Numbered from the stretch's first letter, positions 38,644-47,651 are shown. The stretch is 64,000 nt of DNA from an uncultured Stenotrophomonas sp. (GCF_945952405.1 NZ_CAMFIA010000002.1:248001-312000); one strand, 5' to 3'. Numbers and translations: made by a program. The notes: a model not told the origin generated them from the letters alone.

Positions 38644-38663
38644 GTGGCCGGCCTGCCGGCCAC
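38644..38663. repeat. Hairpin after cysS
   Basis: GTGGCCGG / CCGGCCAC around CCTG, a perfect 8-bp stem between cysS and the SufE-like gene. It lacks a U-run, so it is probably a processing or stability element. Confidence 0.5.
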
Positions 38664-38684
38664 GCCCCCACTGTAGAGACTGTT

Positions 38685-39137
38685 GTGACCGACTCCCCGT
38701 TCCCGCTTGAACCCACCGCCGCCGAGGCCCAGACCGCCATCGCCGAGGAATTCGGCTTCTTCGGCGACTGGTCCGAGCGCTATCAGTACCTGATCGACCT
38801 CGGCCGCAAGCTGCCGCCCTTCCCGGAAGAATGGAAGACCGAAGAGCACCGCCTGCTCGGCTGCCAGTCGATGGTCTGGATCGTGCCGGAAGGCAACGCG
38901 CAGTCGCTGCGCTTCCATGCCATCAGTGACTCGGCCATCGTTTCCGGCCTGATCTTCCTGGCCCTGCGCGTCTACTCCGGGCGTTCGGCGCAGGAGATCC
39001 TGGACACCGAACCGAGCTACATCCAGGACATCGGCCTGGCCCGTCACCTCTCGCCAACCCGCAGCAACGGCGTCGCGGCGATGCTGGCCTTCATCCGCGA
39101 GACCGCGCAGGCCCAGCTGCAGCGCGATCCTTCGTGA
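38685..39137 (+). CDS. SufE-family sulfur acceptor protein
   Basis: A 150-residue protein of the SufE/CsdE fold. The sulfur-accepting cysteine is in RLLGCQSMVW, and FFGDWSERYQYLIDLGRKLP at the N-terminus is a family hallmark. It activates a cysteine desulfurase for Fe-S cluster or other sulfur delivery. The start is GTG 38685. No sufBCDS genes are in the window, so the partner desulfurase is unknown. The stop overlaps the following MFS start. Confidence 0.9.
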   Translation: MTDSPFPLEPTAAEAQTAIAEEFGFFGDWSERYQYLIDLGRKLPPFPEEWKTEEHRLLGCQSMVWIVPEGNAQSLRFHAISDSAIVSGLIFLALRVYSGRSAQEILDTEPSYIQDIGLARHLSPTRSNGVAAMLAFIRETAQAQLQRDPS

Positions 39138-40381
39138 GCGAGCCTGCCACGGCCGAAGACACCGCGCTGGGGCTGCTATCCCGGCCCGGTTTCGCCAAGC
39201 TGCTGGCGTACCGCATCTTCGCGATGCTGTCCTACCAGGTGGTGGCGGTCACCGTCGGCTGGCATATCTACGAAGTCACCCGCAATCCGTTCTCGCTGGG
39301 CCTGGTCGGCCTGGCGGAAGTGCTGCCGTTCTTCTGCGTTGCCCCGTTCGCGGGCTACCTGGTCGACCACCTGCCGCGCCGCCGGCTGGGCATGGTGGCC
39401 TGCTCCGGGTTGATCTCCACCGCCCTGGTGCTGACCTGCGTGGCCAAGGGCTGGCTGCCCTTTGCAGGCGTGTGGCCGATCTATGCCGCCATCGCGCTGA
39501 CCGGCATGGTCCGCGCCTTCCTGTCACCGATCTACAACGCGCTGTTCGCCCGCGTACTGGCACGCGATCAGTTCGCGCGCGGCGCCGGCCTCGGCGCCGT
39601 GGTGTTCCAGGCGGGCATGGTGGCCGGCCCGGCACTGGGTGGCGTACTGGTCGGCCTGGGTGGCAAGGGGCTGTCCTATGCGGTGGCCACCGGCTTCGCA
39701 CTGGTGGCGATGGCCTGCCTGGCCACGCTGAAGGTGGAGGAACCGGTGCATGCCGGCCCGGCTGCGCCGATCTTCCAGAGCATCGCCGAAGGCGCGCGCT
39801 TCGTGGTCGGCAACCGGATCATGGTCGGCGCGATGGCGTTGGACATGTTCTCGGTACTGCTGGGCGGCGTGGTGGCGATGCTGCCGGCATTCCTGCACGA
39901 GATCCTGCACCACGGCCCCGAAGGCCTTGGCATCCTGCGCGCGATGCCGGCACTGGGTTCGGTATGCGTCGGCCTGTGGCTGGCCCGCCACCCGCTGCAG
40001 CGCAACGCCGGCCGCGTGCTGCTGTTCGCGGTGGCCGGCTTCGGCCTGTGCGTGATCAGCTTCGGGCTGTCGCAGCACTTCTGGCTGTCGGCGCTGATCC
40101 TGCTGTTCTATGGCGCCTTCGACGGCGTCTCGGTGGTGATCCGCTCGACCATCCTGCAGCTGGCCACGCCGGAAGAGATGCGTGGGCGCGTATCGTCGAT
40201 CAACGGCATCTTCATCAGCTCCTCCAACGAGCTGGGCGCGTTCTATGCCGGCAGCATGGCGCGCCTGCTGGGGCTGGTCCCGGCGGTGGTGCTGGGCGGC
40301 TTCGCGGTACTCAGCGTGGCCGGGATCACGGCATGGAAGAACCCGACGTTGCGGAAACTGAATCTTCGCGACCTGCAATAG
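39134..40381 (+). CDS. MFS transporter (MFS_3/EntS-like)
   Basis: A 415-residue protein with about 12 hydrophobic segments, starting at GTG 39134 within the sufE-like stop. The loop AGYLVDHLPRRRLG and VFQAGMVAGPALGG match the MFS_3 group that includes enterobactin exporter EntS and multidrug pumps. TPEEMRGRVSSINGIFISSSNELG is typical of this branch. The substrate is unknown. Confidence 0.85.
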   Translation: MSEPATAEDTALGLLSRPGFAKLLAYRIFAMLSYQVVAVTVGWHIYEVTRNPFSLGLVGLAEVLPFFCVAPFAGYLVDHLPRRRLGMVACSGLISTALVLTCVAKGWLPFAGVWPIYAAIALTGMVRAFLSPIYNALFARVLARDQFARGAGLGAVVFQAGMVAGPALGGVLVGLGGKGLSYAVATGFALVAMACLATLKVEEPVHAGPAAPIFQSIAEGARFVVGNRIMVGAMALDMFSVLLGGVVAMLPAFLHEILHHGPEGLGILRAMPALGSVCVGLWLARHPLQRNAGRVLLFAVAGFGLCVISFGLSQHFWLSALILLFYGAFDGVSVVIRSTILQLATPEEMRGRVSSINGIFISSSNELGAFYAGSMARLLGLVPAVVLGGFAVLSVAGITAWKNPTLRKLNLRDLQ

Positions 40382-40470
40382 AGCGGATTTCCGTGCGCCC
40401 ACGCGCCGGTAGCGACGGGCCATGCCGGGCGGGCGCTACAAGCGGACCCAACAGCTTCACCGCTTTTTCT

Positions 40471-40540
40471 GTAGAGCCGAGCCCATGCTCGGCTGCTTTT
40501 GCTTTGCTTTGCTTTGAGCCGAGCATGGGCTCGGCTCTAC
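40471..40540. repeat. Inverted pair of SMAG repeats (GAGCC arm type)
   Basis: 40471-40494 (GTAGAGCCGAGC / GCTCGGCT) and 40517-40540, its inverted copy, spaced by three GCTTT units. Each is a hairpin and the two together form a longer stem. They lie between the convergent MFS and dksA genes. Confidence 0.8.
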
Positions 40541-40562
40541 AGGGGCCGCCCCACCGCCCAAC

Positions 40563-40589
40563 AAAAAACCCGGCCGGAGCCGGGTTTTT
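40563..40589 (-). terminator. Intrinsic terminator of the dksA gene
   Basis: Arms AAAAACCCGGC and GCCGGGTTTTT around CGGA, with a T-run on each strand, 26 bp after the dksA stop. It can also serve the convergent MFS transcript. Confidence 0.85.
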
Positions 40590-40614
40590 CGCGTGACCTG
40601 GCAACAGCCGGGAA

Positions 40615-41844
40615 TCAGTCGCCCTGCTGCTTCTGCAGGTGTTCCCAACGCTCCTGGGCGTCGATGGTGCGCTCGGCAGTCAGGCGCGCCTCCAGGCGCT
40701 CCAGGCCGATTTCTTCGCCGGTGTCCACGCAGTAGCCGTAGTCGCCGGCTTCCAGGCGCTTCAGCGTGCTGTCGATCTTGCCGATCAGCTTGCGGTAGCG
40801 GTCACGCGTGCGCAGCTCCAGCGAGTTTTCGGTCTCGCGGGTCGCGCGCTCGGCTTCGTCGCCGATGTCACGCACTTCCTCGCGCAGGTTCTCGATGGTC
40901 TGCTTGGACTCTTCCACCAGGTCGGCGCGCCAGTTCTGCAGGCGCTGGCGGAAGTACTCCTGCTGCAGCGGGCTCATGTATTCCTCTTCCGAGGACGGCT
41001 TGTAGCCAGCCGGCAGGATCGGGCGGCCAGTGGCCTCGTCGGTCTTGTACTCGACCACCTTGTACTTGCTGCGCGGGGCCGGTGCCGCCGAACGGGCGGC
41101 GACGGCCACGGCAACCTTGCCGACAGGGCGCGACACGGTCTTCGGGGCGGAATCGGATTTCACGGCGGTTTTGGCAGGCGATTTCGAAACGGGCACGGGA
41201 TTCTTGGATTGCGGGGCCTTCGATGCAGCAGGAGCGGCGGCCGGGGCCGGCTTGGAGGCCGGCTGGGCTGCTGCCACTGCCACGGTCTTGGCCGGGACAG
41301 GCTTGGCCGGAGCCGGCTTGGCGGCAGGCTTCGGTGCGGACTTCACTACAGGGGCCGGTGCCGGCTTGGCGGCCGGCGCGGCAACATTCTTGGCAACTTT
41401 CTTTACAGCGGCAGGCGCGGCGACCGGCTTGGCCACAGCGACCTTCTTCGCTGCCGGCTTGGCGACCGGCGTTGCTGCAGCCTTCTTCACCACCGCCTTC
41501 GGCGCCGGCTTGGCTGCGGCCTTCTTCGCCACCGGCTTGGCGGCGGTCTTCTTGACCGGCGCGGCCTTGCTGGCAGCCTTCTTCACCACCGGCGCCTTCT
41601 TGCTGGCTACCGCTGGCTTGGCCTTGGCGGGCGCAGCGGCCTTTTTCGCCGCAGGCTTGGTCGCCTTGACCGGTGTTTTCTTCGCGGTGGCCTTCCTGGC
41701 CGCCGGTTGCGAGGACGCTGCCTTGGTCGCCGGCTTGCTGGCCGGCTTCTTGGCAACGGGCTTTGCCGCCAACTTCTTCACAACAGGCTTGGCGGTTTTC
41801 TTGGCGGCCGTTGCGGCCTTCTTTGCAGTTTTTTTAGCAGCCAC
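40615..41844 (-). CDS. dksA: DksA-family protein with long Lys/Ala/Pro-rich N-terminal tail
   Basis: A 409-residue protein. Residues 258-409 are a DksA domain: a coiled coil with LREEVRDIGDEAERATRE (tip residues Asp329 and Glu332 in place of D71/D74) and SLELRTRDRYRKLI. The zinc-finger region keeps only one of four cysteines (GYCVDTGEEIG, then RTIDAQ). Residues 1-257 are almost pure Lys, Ala, Pro and Val in KxAAKK/KPAxK repeats, like histone H1 or AlgP tails, and would bind nucleic acid. DksA binds the RNA polymerase secondary channel and works with ppGpp. Similar tailed forms are annotated in Xanthomonas. Confidence 0.88.
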   Translation of the reverse strand: MAAKKTAKKAATAAKKTAKPVVKKLAAKPVAKKPASKPATKAASSQPAARKATAKKTPVKATKPAAKKAAAPAKAKPAVASKKAPVVKKAASKAAPVKKTAAKPVAKKAAAKPAPKAVVKKAAATPVAKPAAKKVAVAKPVAAPAAVKKVAKNVAAPAAKPAPAPVVKSAPKPAAKPAPAKPVPAKTVAVAAAQPASKPAPAAAPAASKAPQSKNPVPVSKSPAKTAVKSDSAPKTVSRPVGKVAVAVAARSAAPAPRSKYKVVEYKTDEATGRPILPAGYKPSSEEEYMSPLQQEYFRQRLQNWRADLVEESKQTIENLREEVRDIGDEAERATRETENSLELRTRDRYRKLIGKIDSTLKRLEAGDYGYCVDTGEEIGLERLEARLTAERTIDAQERWEHLQKQQGD

Positions 41845-42116
41845 GAAACGCTCTTCCTTGGATTCCCCGGGGCCCGGGAAAGCGGGCCTTTATAGCCTAC
41901 CCGACCCGCAGCAGCAACCTCGGCAGCCCTGCTCCATTCAGTCCTGGAGTCAAGGCGCCCAAGGGGCAGTCCGACGAACACGGACCGCCTCGCGCGGTAC
42001 GGAACCTGGCCAGCACCCGAGGGTGCTGGTACCGGTCGCAGGCCATCGGCGACATGCGACCAACGGCCCATCCTGCACAAATGCGGCCTTCATGCCAACT
42101 GGCATAAGATGACTGG
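41845..42116. other. dksA-yidD intergenic region
   Basis: A 272-bp gap between divergent genes. It holds a CACCCGAGGGTGCTGGTACC palindromic stretch near 42013-42033 and a TAAGAT -10-like hexamer at 42104-42109 shortly before yidD. I see no ORF or RNA that can be supported. Confidence 0.5.
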
Positions 42117-42371
42117 GTGATCTCGCGCCTGCTCATTGCCCTGCTGCGCTGCTACAAGCGCTTCATCAGCCCCCTGCTGGGGCCGCGCTGCCGTTTCGTG
42201 CCGAGTTGTTCTGAATACGCGATGGACGCCATCTCGCGGCACGGCCCGCTGCGCGGCAGCTGGCTGGCCGCGTGCCGGCTGGGCCGCTGCCATCCCTTCC
42301 ATCCCGGTGGCTTCGACCCGGTGCCCGAGTCTCCCGATGCCCCCTCTTGCCGTTGCACAGGAAAACACTGA
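42117..42371 (+). CDS. yidD: Membrane protein insertion efficiency factor YidD
   Basis: An 84-residue small basic protein with an amphipathic N-terminal helix. The family motif is intact: [20 protein letters not shown] followed by [11 protein letters not shown] and [14 protein letters not shown]. It assists YidC/Sec insertion at the inner membrane. In most bacteria it sits in the rnpA-yidC cluster; here it is displaced beside a dihydroorotase gene. The start is GTG 42117. Confidence 0.93.
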   Translation: MISRLLIALLRCYKRFISPLLGPRCRFVPSCSEYAMDAISRHGPLRGSWLAACRLGRCHPFHPGGFDPVPESPDAPSCRCTGKH

Positions 42372-42372
42372 C

Positions 42373-43719
42373 ATGTCCTCCACGCTCATCACCAACGCCC
42401 GCATGGTCAACGAAGGCCGCACCTTCGACGGCGACCTGCGCATCGAGAACGGCCGCATCGCGCAGATCGGCAGCGGGCTGGTGCCCCGCGAAGGCGAGCA
42501 GGTGGTGGATGCGGCCGGGCGCTGGCTGCTGCCCGGCATGATCGATGACCAGGTGCACTTCCGCGAACCGGGGCTGACCCACAAGGGCGACATCGCCAGC
42601 GAATCGGCGGCGGCCGTGGCCGGTGGCCTGACCAGCTTCATGGACATGCCCAACACCAATCCGCCGACGCTGGATTCGACCATCCTCGAAGCCAAGTACG
42701 AGCTCGCACGCGGCCGCGCCTGGGCCAACTACGGTTTCTACCACGGCGCCAGCAATGACAACCTGGAGGCCATCCGCGCCCTGGACCCGAAGAAGGCGCC
42801 AGGCGTGAAGGTGTTCATGGGTGCCTCGACCGGCAACATGCTGGTCGACAATCCGGAAACGCTGGACGCGATCTTCCGCGAATGCCCGACCCCGATCATC
42901 ACGCACTGCGAAGACACGCCGATGATCGATGCCAACCTGAAGGCTTTCCAGGAGAAGTACGGCGATGCGCTGACCCCGGACATGCACCCGGACATCCGTT
43001 CGCGCGAGGCCTGCATCAAGTCGACCCGGCTGGCGATGTCGCTGGCGCGCAAGCACGGCACCCGCCTGCATGTGCTGCACATCTCGACCGCCGACGAGCT
43101 TGCGCTGTTCGAGAAGGGGCCGCTGATCCGCGCCGATGGCAGCCGCAAGCAGATCACCGCCGAAACCTGCGTGCACTTCCTGCATTTCGCCCGCCCGGAC
43201 TATGCGACCAAGGGCAACCTGATCAAGTGCAACCCGGCGATCAAGGAGGTGGCCGACCGCGAAGCGATCACCGCTGCGCTGGCCGATGACGTGCTGGACG
43301 TGCTCGCCACCGACCATGCCCCGCACACCTGGGAAGAGAAGCAGAAGCCGTACGCCCAGGCACCGTCGGGCCTGCCGCTGGTGCAGTACGCGCTGGTCGC
43401 CGCGCTCGAGCGCGTGCACGAGGGCAAGCTGACCCGCGAGCAGGTGGTGCAGAAATTCGCGCATGCGCCGGCGCAGCTGTTCGACGTGGAAGAGCGCGGC
43501 TTCCTGCGCGAAGGCTATTTCGCCGACCTGGTGCTGGTCGAAGACGTTCCGTTCACGGTCAAGCGCGAGGACGTGCTGTCCAAGTGCGGCTGGTCGCCCT
43601 TTGAAGGCACCACGTTCCGCTCGCGCGTGGCTTCCACCTGGGTCAACGGCCAGCTGGTGTGGGATGGCAACGCACTGGTGGGCGAACCCGCCGGCCAGCG
43701 CATGACCTACGACCGCTGA
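42373..43719 (+). CDS. pyrC: Dihydroorotase (class I-type)
   Basis: A 448-residue amidohydrolase converting carbamoyl-aspartate to dihydroorotate. The first metal motif reads DDQVHFREPG: the first His of the canonical DxHxHxREPG is Gln, as in a known subgroup. The remaining sites are present: the carbamylated Lys in VKVFMGAS, ITHCEDT, LHVLHIST and ATDHAPHTWEE. The ATG is one base after yidD. It overlaps the M23 peptidase start by one base. Pyrimidine role inferred from the family. Confidence 0.88.
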   Translation: MSSTLITNARMVNEGRTFDGDLRIENGRIAQIGSGLVPREGEQVVDAAGRWLLPGMIDDQVHFREPGLTHKGDIASESAAAVAGGLTSFMDMPNTNPPTLDSTILEAKYELARGRAWANYGFYHGASNDNLEAIRALDPKKAPGVKVFMGASTGNMLVDNPETLDAIFRECPTPIITHCEDTPMIDANLKAFQEKYGDALTPDMHPDIRSREACIKSTRLAMSLARKHGTRLHVLHISTADELALFEKGPLIRADGSRKQITAETCVHFLHFARPDYATKGNLIKCNPAIKEVADREAITAALADDVLDVLATDHAPHTWEEKQKPYAQAPSGLPLVQYALVAALERVHEGKLTREQVVQKFAHAPAQLFDVEERGFLREGYFADLVLVEDVPFTVKREDVLSKCGWSPFEGTTFRSRVASTWVNGQLVWDGNALVGEPAGQRMTYDR

Positions 43720-44567
43720 TGCGCGGCGCGCTCCTGGTCGGGGTGCTGCTGCTGGCAGCGCCCCTGTTCCCGGCACCTTCGGCACAGGCGCAGGATGGTA
43801 TCGGCAGCCTGATCGACAGCCGCGTGGTGTTCCCGGCCAGCGCGTCGCAGGGCGCACTGGTGATCGGCAAGGTCCCCGCCGGCAGCCGCGTGCAGTACGC
43901 CGGCCGCCAGCTGCGGGTGAGTGGTTATGGCAGCGTGGTATTCGGCATCGGCCGCGACGAGAAGGGCCCGCTGCGCGTGCAGGTGCAAACTCCCGATGGT
44001 GGCAGCGAAACCGCGACCATCGCCGTGACGCCGCGTGACTGGCCGACCGAGCGGGTCAATGGCGTGCCGCCGAAGACGGTCAATCCGCCACCGGCGATTG
44101 CCGAGCGGATCAAGCGCGAGCAGGCGCAGGTGACTGCCGCGCGTGCCCGCGATGACGACCGCACCGACTTCACCCAGACCTTCATCTGGCCGGTACAGGG
44201 CCGCATCAGCGGACGCTTCGGCAACGCACGCGTCTACAACGGCCAGCCCGGTGCCGGCCATTCCGGCATGGACATCGCCGTGCCGACCGGCACGCCGGTG
44301 AAGGCCCCCGCCGCCGGCATCGTCACCTTCGCCGGCCCGGACCTGTACCTGACCGGCGGCACCCTGCTGCTTGATCACGGCTTCGGGGTCAGCTCGAATT
44401 TCCTGCACCTGTCGCGCATCGACGTGAAGGTGGGGGACCGTGTCGAGCAGGGCCAGGTGATCGCCGCGGTGGGCGCCACCGGCCGTGCCACCGGCCCGCA
44501 CCTGCACTGGGGCATGAACTGGTTCGACACCCGCATCGACCCGCTGCTGGTGCTGGAACGGAAATAA
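43719..44567 (+). CDS. Secreted M23 (LytM-type) metallopeptidase
   Basis: A 282-residue protein with a signal peptide ending in SAQAQ. An N-terminal beta domain (about residues 30-120) precedes an M23 domain with intact zinc ligands: HSGMDIA (H-x3-D) and GPHLHWG (H-x-H). It should cleave peptidoglycan cross-bridges or activate an amidase in the periplasm. It begins at the last base of the pyrC stop. Confidence 0.9.
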   Translation: MRGALLVGVLLLAAPLFPAPSAQAQDGIGSLIDSRVVFPASASQGALVIGKVPAGSRVQYAGRQLRVSGYGSVVFGIGRDEKGPLRVQVQTPDGGSETATIAVTPRDWPTERVNGVPPKTVNPPPAIAERIKREQAQVTAARARDDDRTDFTQTFIWPVQGRISGRFGNARVYNGQPGAGHSGMDIAVPTGTPVKAPAAGIVTFAGPDLYLTGGTLLLDHGFGVSSNFLHLSRIDVKVGDRVEQGQVIAAVGATGRATGPHLHWGMNWFDTRIDPLLVLERK

Positions 44568-44572
44568 CGACG

Positions 44573-44621
44573 GAAACAACGGCGGTTGTTTCCCGCGGCC
44601 GGTACCGCCGGGAACAACCGC
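44573..44621. repeat. Nested hairpins after the M23 gene
   Basis: GAAACAAC/GTTGTTTC (44573-44592) overlaps a larger inverted repeat (44582-44621; arms GCGGTTGTTTCCCG and CGGGAACAACCGC, nearly perfect). The two are mutually exclusive folds that share one arm. Confidence 0.6.
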
Positions 44622-44645
44622 GCACTTCGAAACAAGGAACGTTGC

Positions 44646-46169
44646 ATGCCCGCTGCGGGTGATATCCACGTCGTCCACAACGCACGGCTGGGGGCCTACG
44701 CGGCCTACCAGCTCACCCATCAGGACAGCGAAAGCGGCGCCTTCGCCATCCTCAGCCTGGACTGGGTGGGCAACGCCGTGCCTGATCCAGCCGAGGTCGC
44801 TGCGATGCAACCCGCTCGCTTCAGCCAGTTGCGCGCGGCGCCCACCCTCGTGCACCGCTGGGCCGGCAAGCGCGTCCCCCGCGATTTCCAGCGGGTGGGC
44901 TGGCGCGAGCCGCTGCTCACCGATTCGCCCCGAAGCCATGGCAGCTGGCCATGCGGCGACGAACATCTCTGGCAACGCCACTGGGATTCGCTGGATGCCG
45001 ATGCGGTACGAGCCTTCCATGCGGCGTTGTCCGCCCCCGAAGACCTGAGCGTGGTGCTGGACAACGGTCCGCATCCGGTACGCCGCTGCACCCGGATGCT
45101 GGACGGCGCAACGTTGAACCTCGCGCCGTCACTGGACGTGTTCGATGCCCTGCCCCTGCTGACCCAGCTGGAGATCAGCACGCCGGTGCCCGGCCTGTGG
45201 CCCTGGCTGCGCACGCGCCCGCTGATCCACACGCTGCGGCTCAGCGGCCTGCAGGCACCGGCCGTGGATCTGCGTGGCACCGGGCTCATGCAGTTGACGA
45301 TCGATGCCACCGGCCTGCGATCGCTGCACCTCAACCCGCAGCTGGATCGCCTGACCCTGCTCGGCCGCATCGATCCCGGGCTGACCATCCACGCCGAGGC
45401 GCAAGGCCGATGGCTGACCCTGATCAGCTCCGATCCACAGCTGCCGGGGCTGGGCCTGGCACAGCTGGGCGAACTGCAGCTGCGCGAGGTACGCGAACTC
45501 GACGCCGCCCGCATCGCCGGGCAGTTCCCGCACCTGCAATCGCTGACCATCAGCGGCGCGCCCTGCGTGCTGCAGCACCTGCACCGCCTGGGCGAACTGC
45601 GGCAGCTGCATACGCTCAGCGGGAGCAATCTGTTTCCCGGCGCCGGCGAAACCTTCCCGGCACCGGAATGCTGGCCGCGGCTGTGCCGGCTGTGGCTGCA
45701 CAGCCTGCCCGCCGGGCTCGGCACCGCCATCAGGAAGGCGTACAGGGACGAAGCCGCACAGGGCCTGGACCTGGACGTGGCGCAGCTGCGCAAGGCCGAG
45801 TGGCTGGCCGCCAACCTGGACAACCCGTTCCGGGACTGGGAAGGCAGCGCGCATATCAGCGCCCCCCAGGCGGACAAGGCAGCCGCGCTCTATCGCAAGG
45901 CCTGCACCGCCGCACTGAAACAGGCTGCCGAACACGGCAGCGATGCCGCCGCCCTGGAGGCCGCGCTGGCGCATATCGGACGCGACTACACCGAGGGCTT
46001 CAACGCACTTGATCGCCGTAGCGGCTTCATCGAAACCGAAGAGCGCGAGCAGATCTACGGTGCGTGGCTGGGCATCCTCGACGCGGTCGATGCACGGCGG
46101 CAGGACGGTGCTGCGCCTGTGGACCGCGAGCGCCTGCGCGCGGCCATGAACGAAATCAGGAGCTTCTGA
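44646..46169 (+). CDS. Orphan LRR-like protein, function unknown
   Basis: A 507-residue cytosolic protein (no signal peptide). The middle part (about residues 175-370) has irregular leucine-rich repeats such as IHTLRLSGLQAPAVDLRGTG, LQLTIDATGLRSLHLNPQLD and HLQSLTISGAPCVLQHLHRL. The N-terminal 150 residues are Trp/His-rich and the C-terminus (about 430-507) is helical with a conserved-looking HIGRDYTEGFNALDRRSGFI. I do not recognise a characterised family. It is flanked by hairpins on both sides and not obviously part of an operon. Confidence 0.75.
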   Translation: MPAAGDIHVVHNARLGAYAAYQLTHQDSESGAFAILSLDWVGNAVPDPAEVAAMQPARFSQLRAAPTLVHRWAGKRVPRDFQRVGWREPLLTDSPRSHGSWPCGDEHLWQRHWDSLDADAVRAFHAALSAPEDLSVVLDNGPHPVRRCTRMLDGATLNLAPSLDVFDALPLLTQLEISTPVPGLWPWLRTRPLIHTLRLSGLQAPAVDLRGTGLMQLTIDATGLRSLHLNPQLDRLTLLGRIDPGLTIHAEAQGRWLTLISSDPQLPGLGLAQLGELQLREVRELDAARIAGQFPHLQSLTISGAPCVLQHLHRLGELRQLHTLSGSNLFPGAGETFPAPECWPRLCRLWLHSLPAGLGTAIRKAYRDEAAQGLDLDVAQLRKAEWLAANLDNPFRDWEGSAHISAPQADKAAALYRKACTAALKQAAEHGSDAAALEAALAHIGRDYTEGFNALDRRSGFIETEEREQIYGAWLGILDAVDARRQDGAAPVDRERLRAAMNEIRSF

Positions 46170-46183
46170 AACGCTCCAGCACG

Positions 46184-46206
46184 GTCGTGCCGGCCGCGGG
46201 CCGGCA
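46184..46206. repeat. SMAG variant repeat
   Basis: GTCG head followed by TGCCGGCC GCG GGCCGGCA. It lies between the convergent LRR-like and squalene synthase-like genes. Confidence 0.7.
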
Positions 46207-46224
46207 GCACGCAGACGATGCCGC

Positions 46225-46944
46225 TCAGCCGCGGGCGGCCCACCACACGCGCAACAGGGTGCGTACCGGCGTCGCTTCGATCGGCTGGCCCGCGGCTTGT
46301 GCCGCCACCCTCGCGCGCGCCAGGCTGGACCAGACGCGACGCGGGCGCGGGCCTGGAACGCGACGGCCCCATCCCCTCAGCAGGTACTGTGCCCAGCGCT
46401 GCGCCGCGGTACCGGCGTCTTCATCCAGCAGGCTGCGCGGTACCCCGGCCACGCCGGCATCCTGCAGCCGCTGGGCCAGGGTCTGCAGCTGCACGGCACG
46501 GCCAGCGCCGGAGCGCGGTGCGCGCTTGCCCGGCGTTTCAGCGAACAGCGCCGCTTCCACCGCCGCGACCGCCTCGGCGTAACCGGCCAGCGCGCGTTCG
46601 GCACCTGCTGCATCGAGTGCGACCGTGCGCGCTTCGATCAGGTCCGGCAGCGCCTCGGCCAACTGCGCCCACGGCGCGCGCACCGGCTCCAGCAGGCGAC
46701 CCAGCGGATGGCGCGAACGCTGCGCGGCCCAGCTGCGCAGTTCCTCGCCCCACCAGGCCAGCTTGGCATCGGCCGGCAACGGGTCGCCACTGGTATTGAG
46801 CATGTCGTCGAATTCCTGCAGCAGCGCAAACCACGCCACGGCAAGCTCGCGTTGCGATTCGGCCACGAACGGGGCGGCCACCGACCATTCCGGCCAACGG
46901 CTGCGCCACTTGTCGAGGAAACTGTCCAGCGCGGTACTGCTCAC
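46225..46944 (-). CDS. Squalene/phytoene synthase-like protein
   Basis: A 239-residue all-helical protein. The segment LQEFDDMLN followed by KLAWWGEELRSW and RHPLGRLL resembles the first helix pair of trans-isoprenyl synthases of the squalene/phytoene group. The Asp-rich DxxxD motifs are incomplete and the protein is shorter than true synthases (about 280-350). Catalysis is therefore doubtful. Start is GTG 46944, 11 bp after the phosphatase gene, so it belongs to the ubiG operon. Confidence 0.6.
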   Translation of the reverse strand: MSSTALDSFLDKWRSRWPEWSVAAPFVAESQRELAVAWFALLQEFDDMLNTSGDPLPADAKLAWWGEELRSWAAQRSRHPLGRLLEPVRAPWAQLAEALPDLIEARTVALDAAGAERALAGYAEAVAAVEAALFAETPGKRAPRSGAGRAVQLQTLAQRLQDAGVAGVPRSLLDEDAGTAAQRWAQYLLRGWGRRVPGPRPRRVWSSLARARVAAQAAGQPIEATPVRTLLRVWWAARG

Positions 46945-46955
46945 TACGTGATTCC

Positions 46956-47651
46956 TTACGGCTGGGCCGGGGCGACCGGCCGGGTCGGCCAGAGACTGGC
47001 CAGTTGCAGAAGTCCGGCGTTCTCGACCAGCACGTCGGCCTGCCAGGCCAACGGGTCATCGCTGTGCAGGCGGTAGCCCCACAGCGCGGCCACCGACGGC
47101 ATCGCGGCGGCGCGCGCAGCGAGGATGTCGCGCTCGTCATCGCCCACGTACACGCAGTCCCCGGCATCGATGCCGATGGCCTGCGCGGCGTGCAGCAGCG
47201 GCAACGGGTGCGGCTTGCGCTCGGCCAGGCTGTCACCGCCGACCAGTACCGCGCAGCGCTGCTGCCAGCCGTACTGCGGCAGGATCAACCGCGCCAGGTA
47301 CTCGGGCTTGTTGGTGACGATGCCCCACACCGTGCCGGCATCGTCCAGCGCCGCCAGCATGCCGGCCACGCCATCGAACAGCACCGCGTGCTGGCCGATC
47401 AATGCCTCGTAGCGCTGCAGGAACTCCGGCACCAGCGCGTCGCGTGCGGCAGCGTCCAGCTCGGGGAACGCGGCCGAGACCATGGCCCGCGACCCCTTGG
47501 ATACCACCGGGCGCAGCAGCGCCGGATCGATCGGCGCACGGCCACGCGCGGCCAGCATCGCATCGCAGGTGGCCACGAAGTCCGGCGCACTGTCCAGCAG
47601 GGTGCCGTCCAGGTCGAACAGCACCGCGCGCGGGAAGCGGGCGGCGGTCAT
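46956..47651 (-). CDS. HAD phosphatase: phosphoglycolate phosphatase or MupP
   Basis: A 231-residue HAD hydrolase. Motif I is [12 protein letters not shown], motif II IVTNKP, motif III lysine in [13 protein letters not shown] and motif [10 protein letters not shown]. Automatic naming would be Gph. In Pseudomonas, however, the HAD gene next to ubiG is MupP, which dephosphorylates N-acetylmuramate 6-phosphate in peptidoglycan recycling. The ATG overlaps the ubiG stop. Gph and MupP are close, so the context favours but does not prove MupP. Confidence 0.8.
   Translation of the reverse strand: MTAARFPRAVLFDLDGTLLDSAPDFVATCDAMLAARGRAPIDPALLRPVVSKGSRAMVSAAFPELDAAARDALVPEFLQRYEALIGQHAVLFDGVAGMLAALDDAGTVWGIVTNKPEYLARLILPQYGWQQRCAVLVGGDSLAERKPHPLPLLHAAQAIGIDAGDCVYVGDDERDILAARAAAMPSVAALWGYRLHSDDPLAWQADVLVENAGLLQLASLWPTRPVAPAQP

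Noticed and set aside
41074..41844. Lys/Ala codon repeats resembling a tandem-repeat array
   Set aside because: No regular unit and spacer as in CRISPR. The repeats are codon-level in the DksA tail and do not form an array.
46225..46944. A true phytoene synthase of a carotenoid pathway
   Set aside because: The Asp-rich motifs are incomplete, the protein is short, and no other carotenoid gene is nearby.
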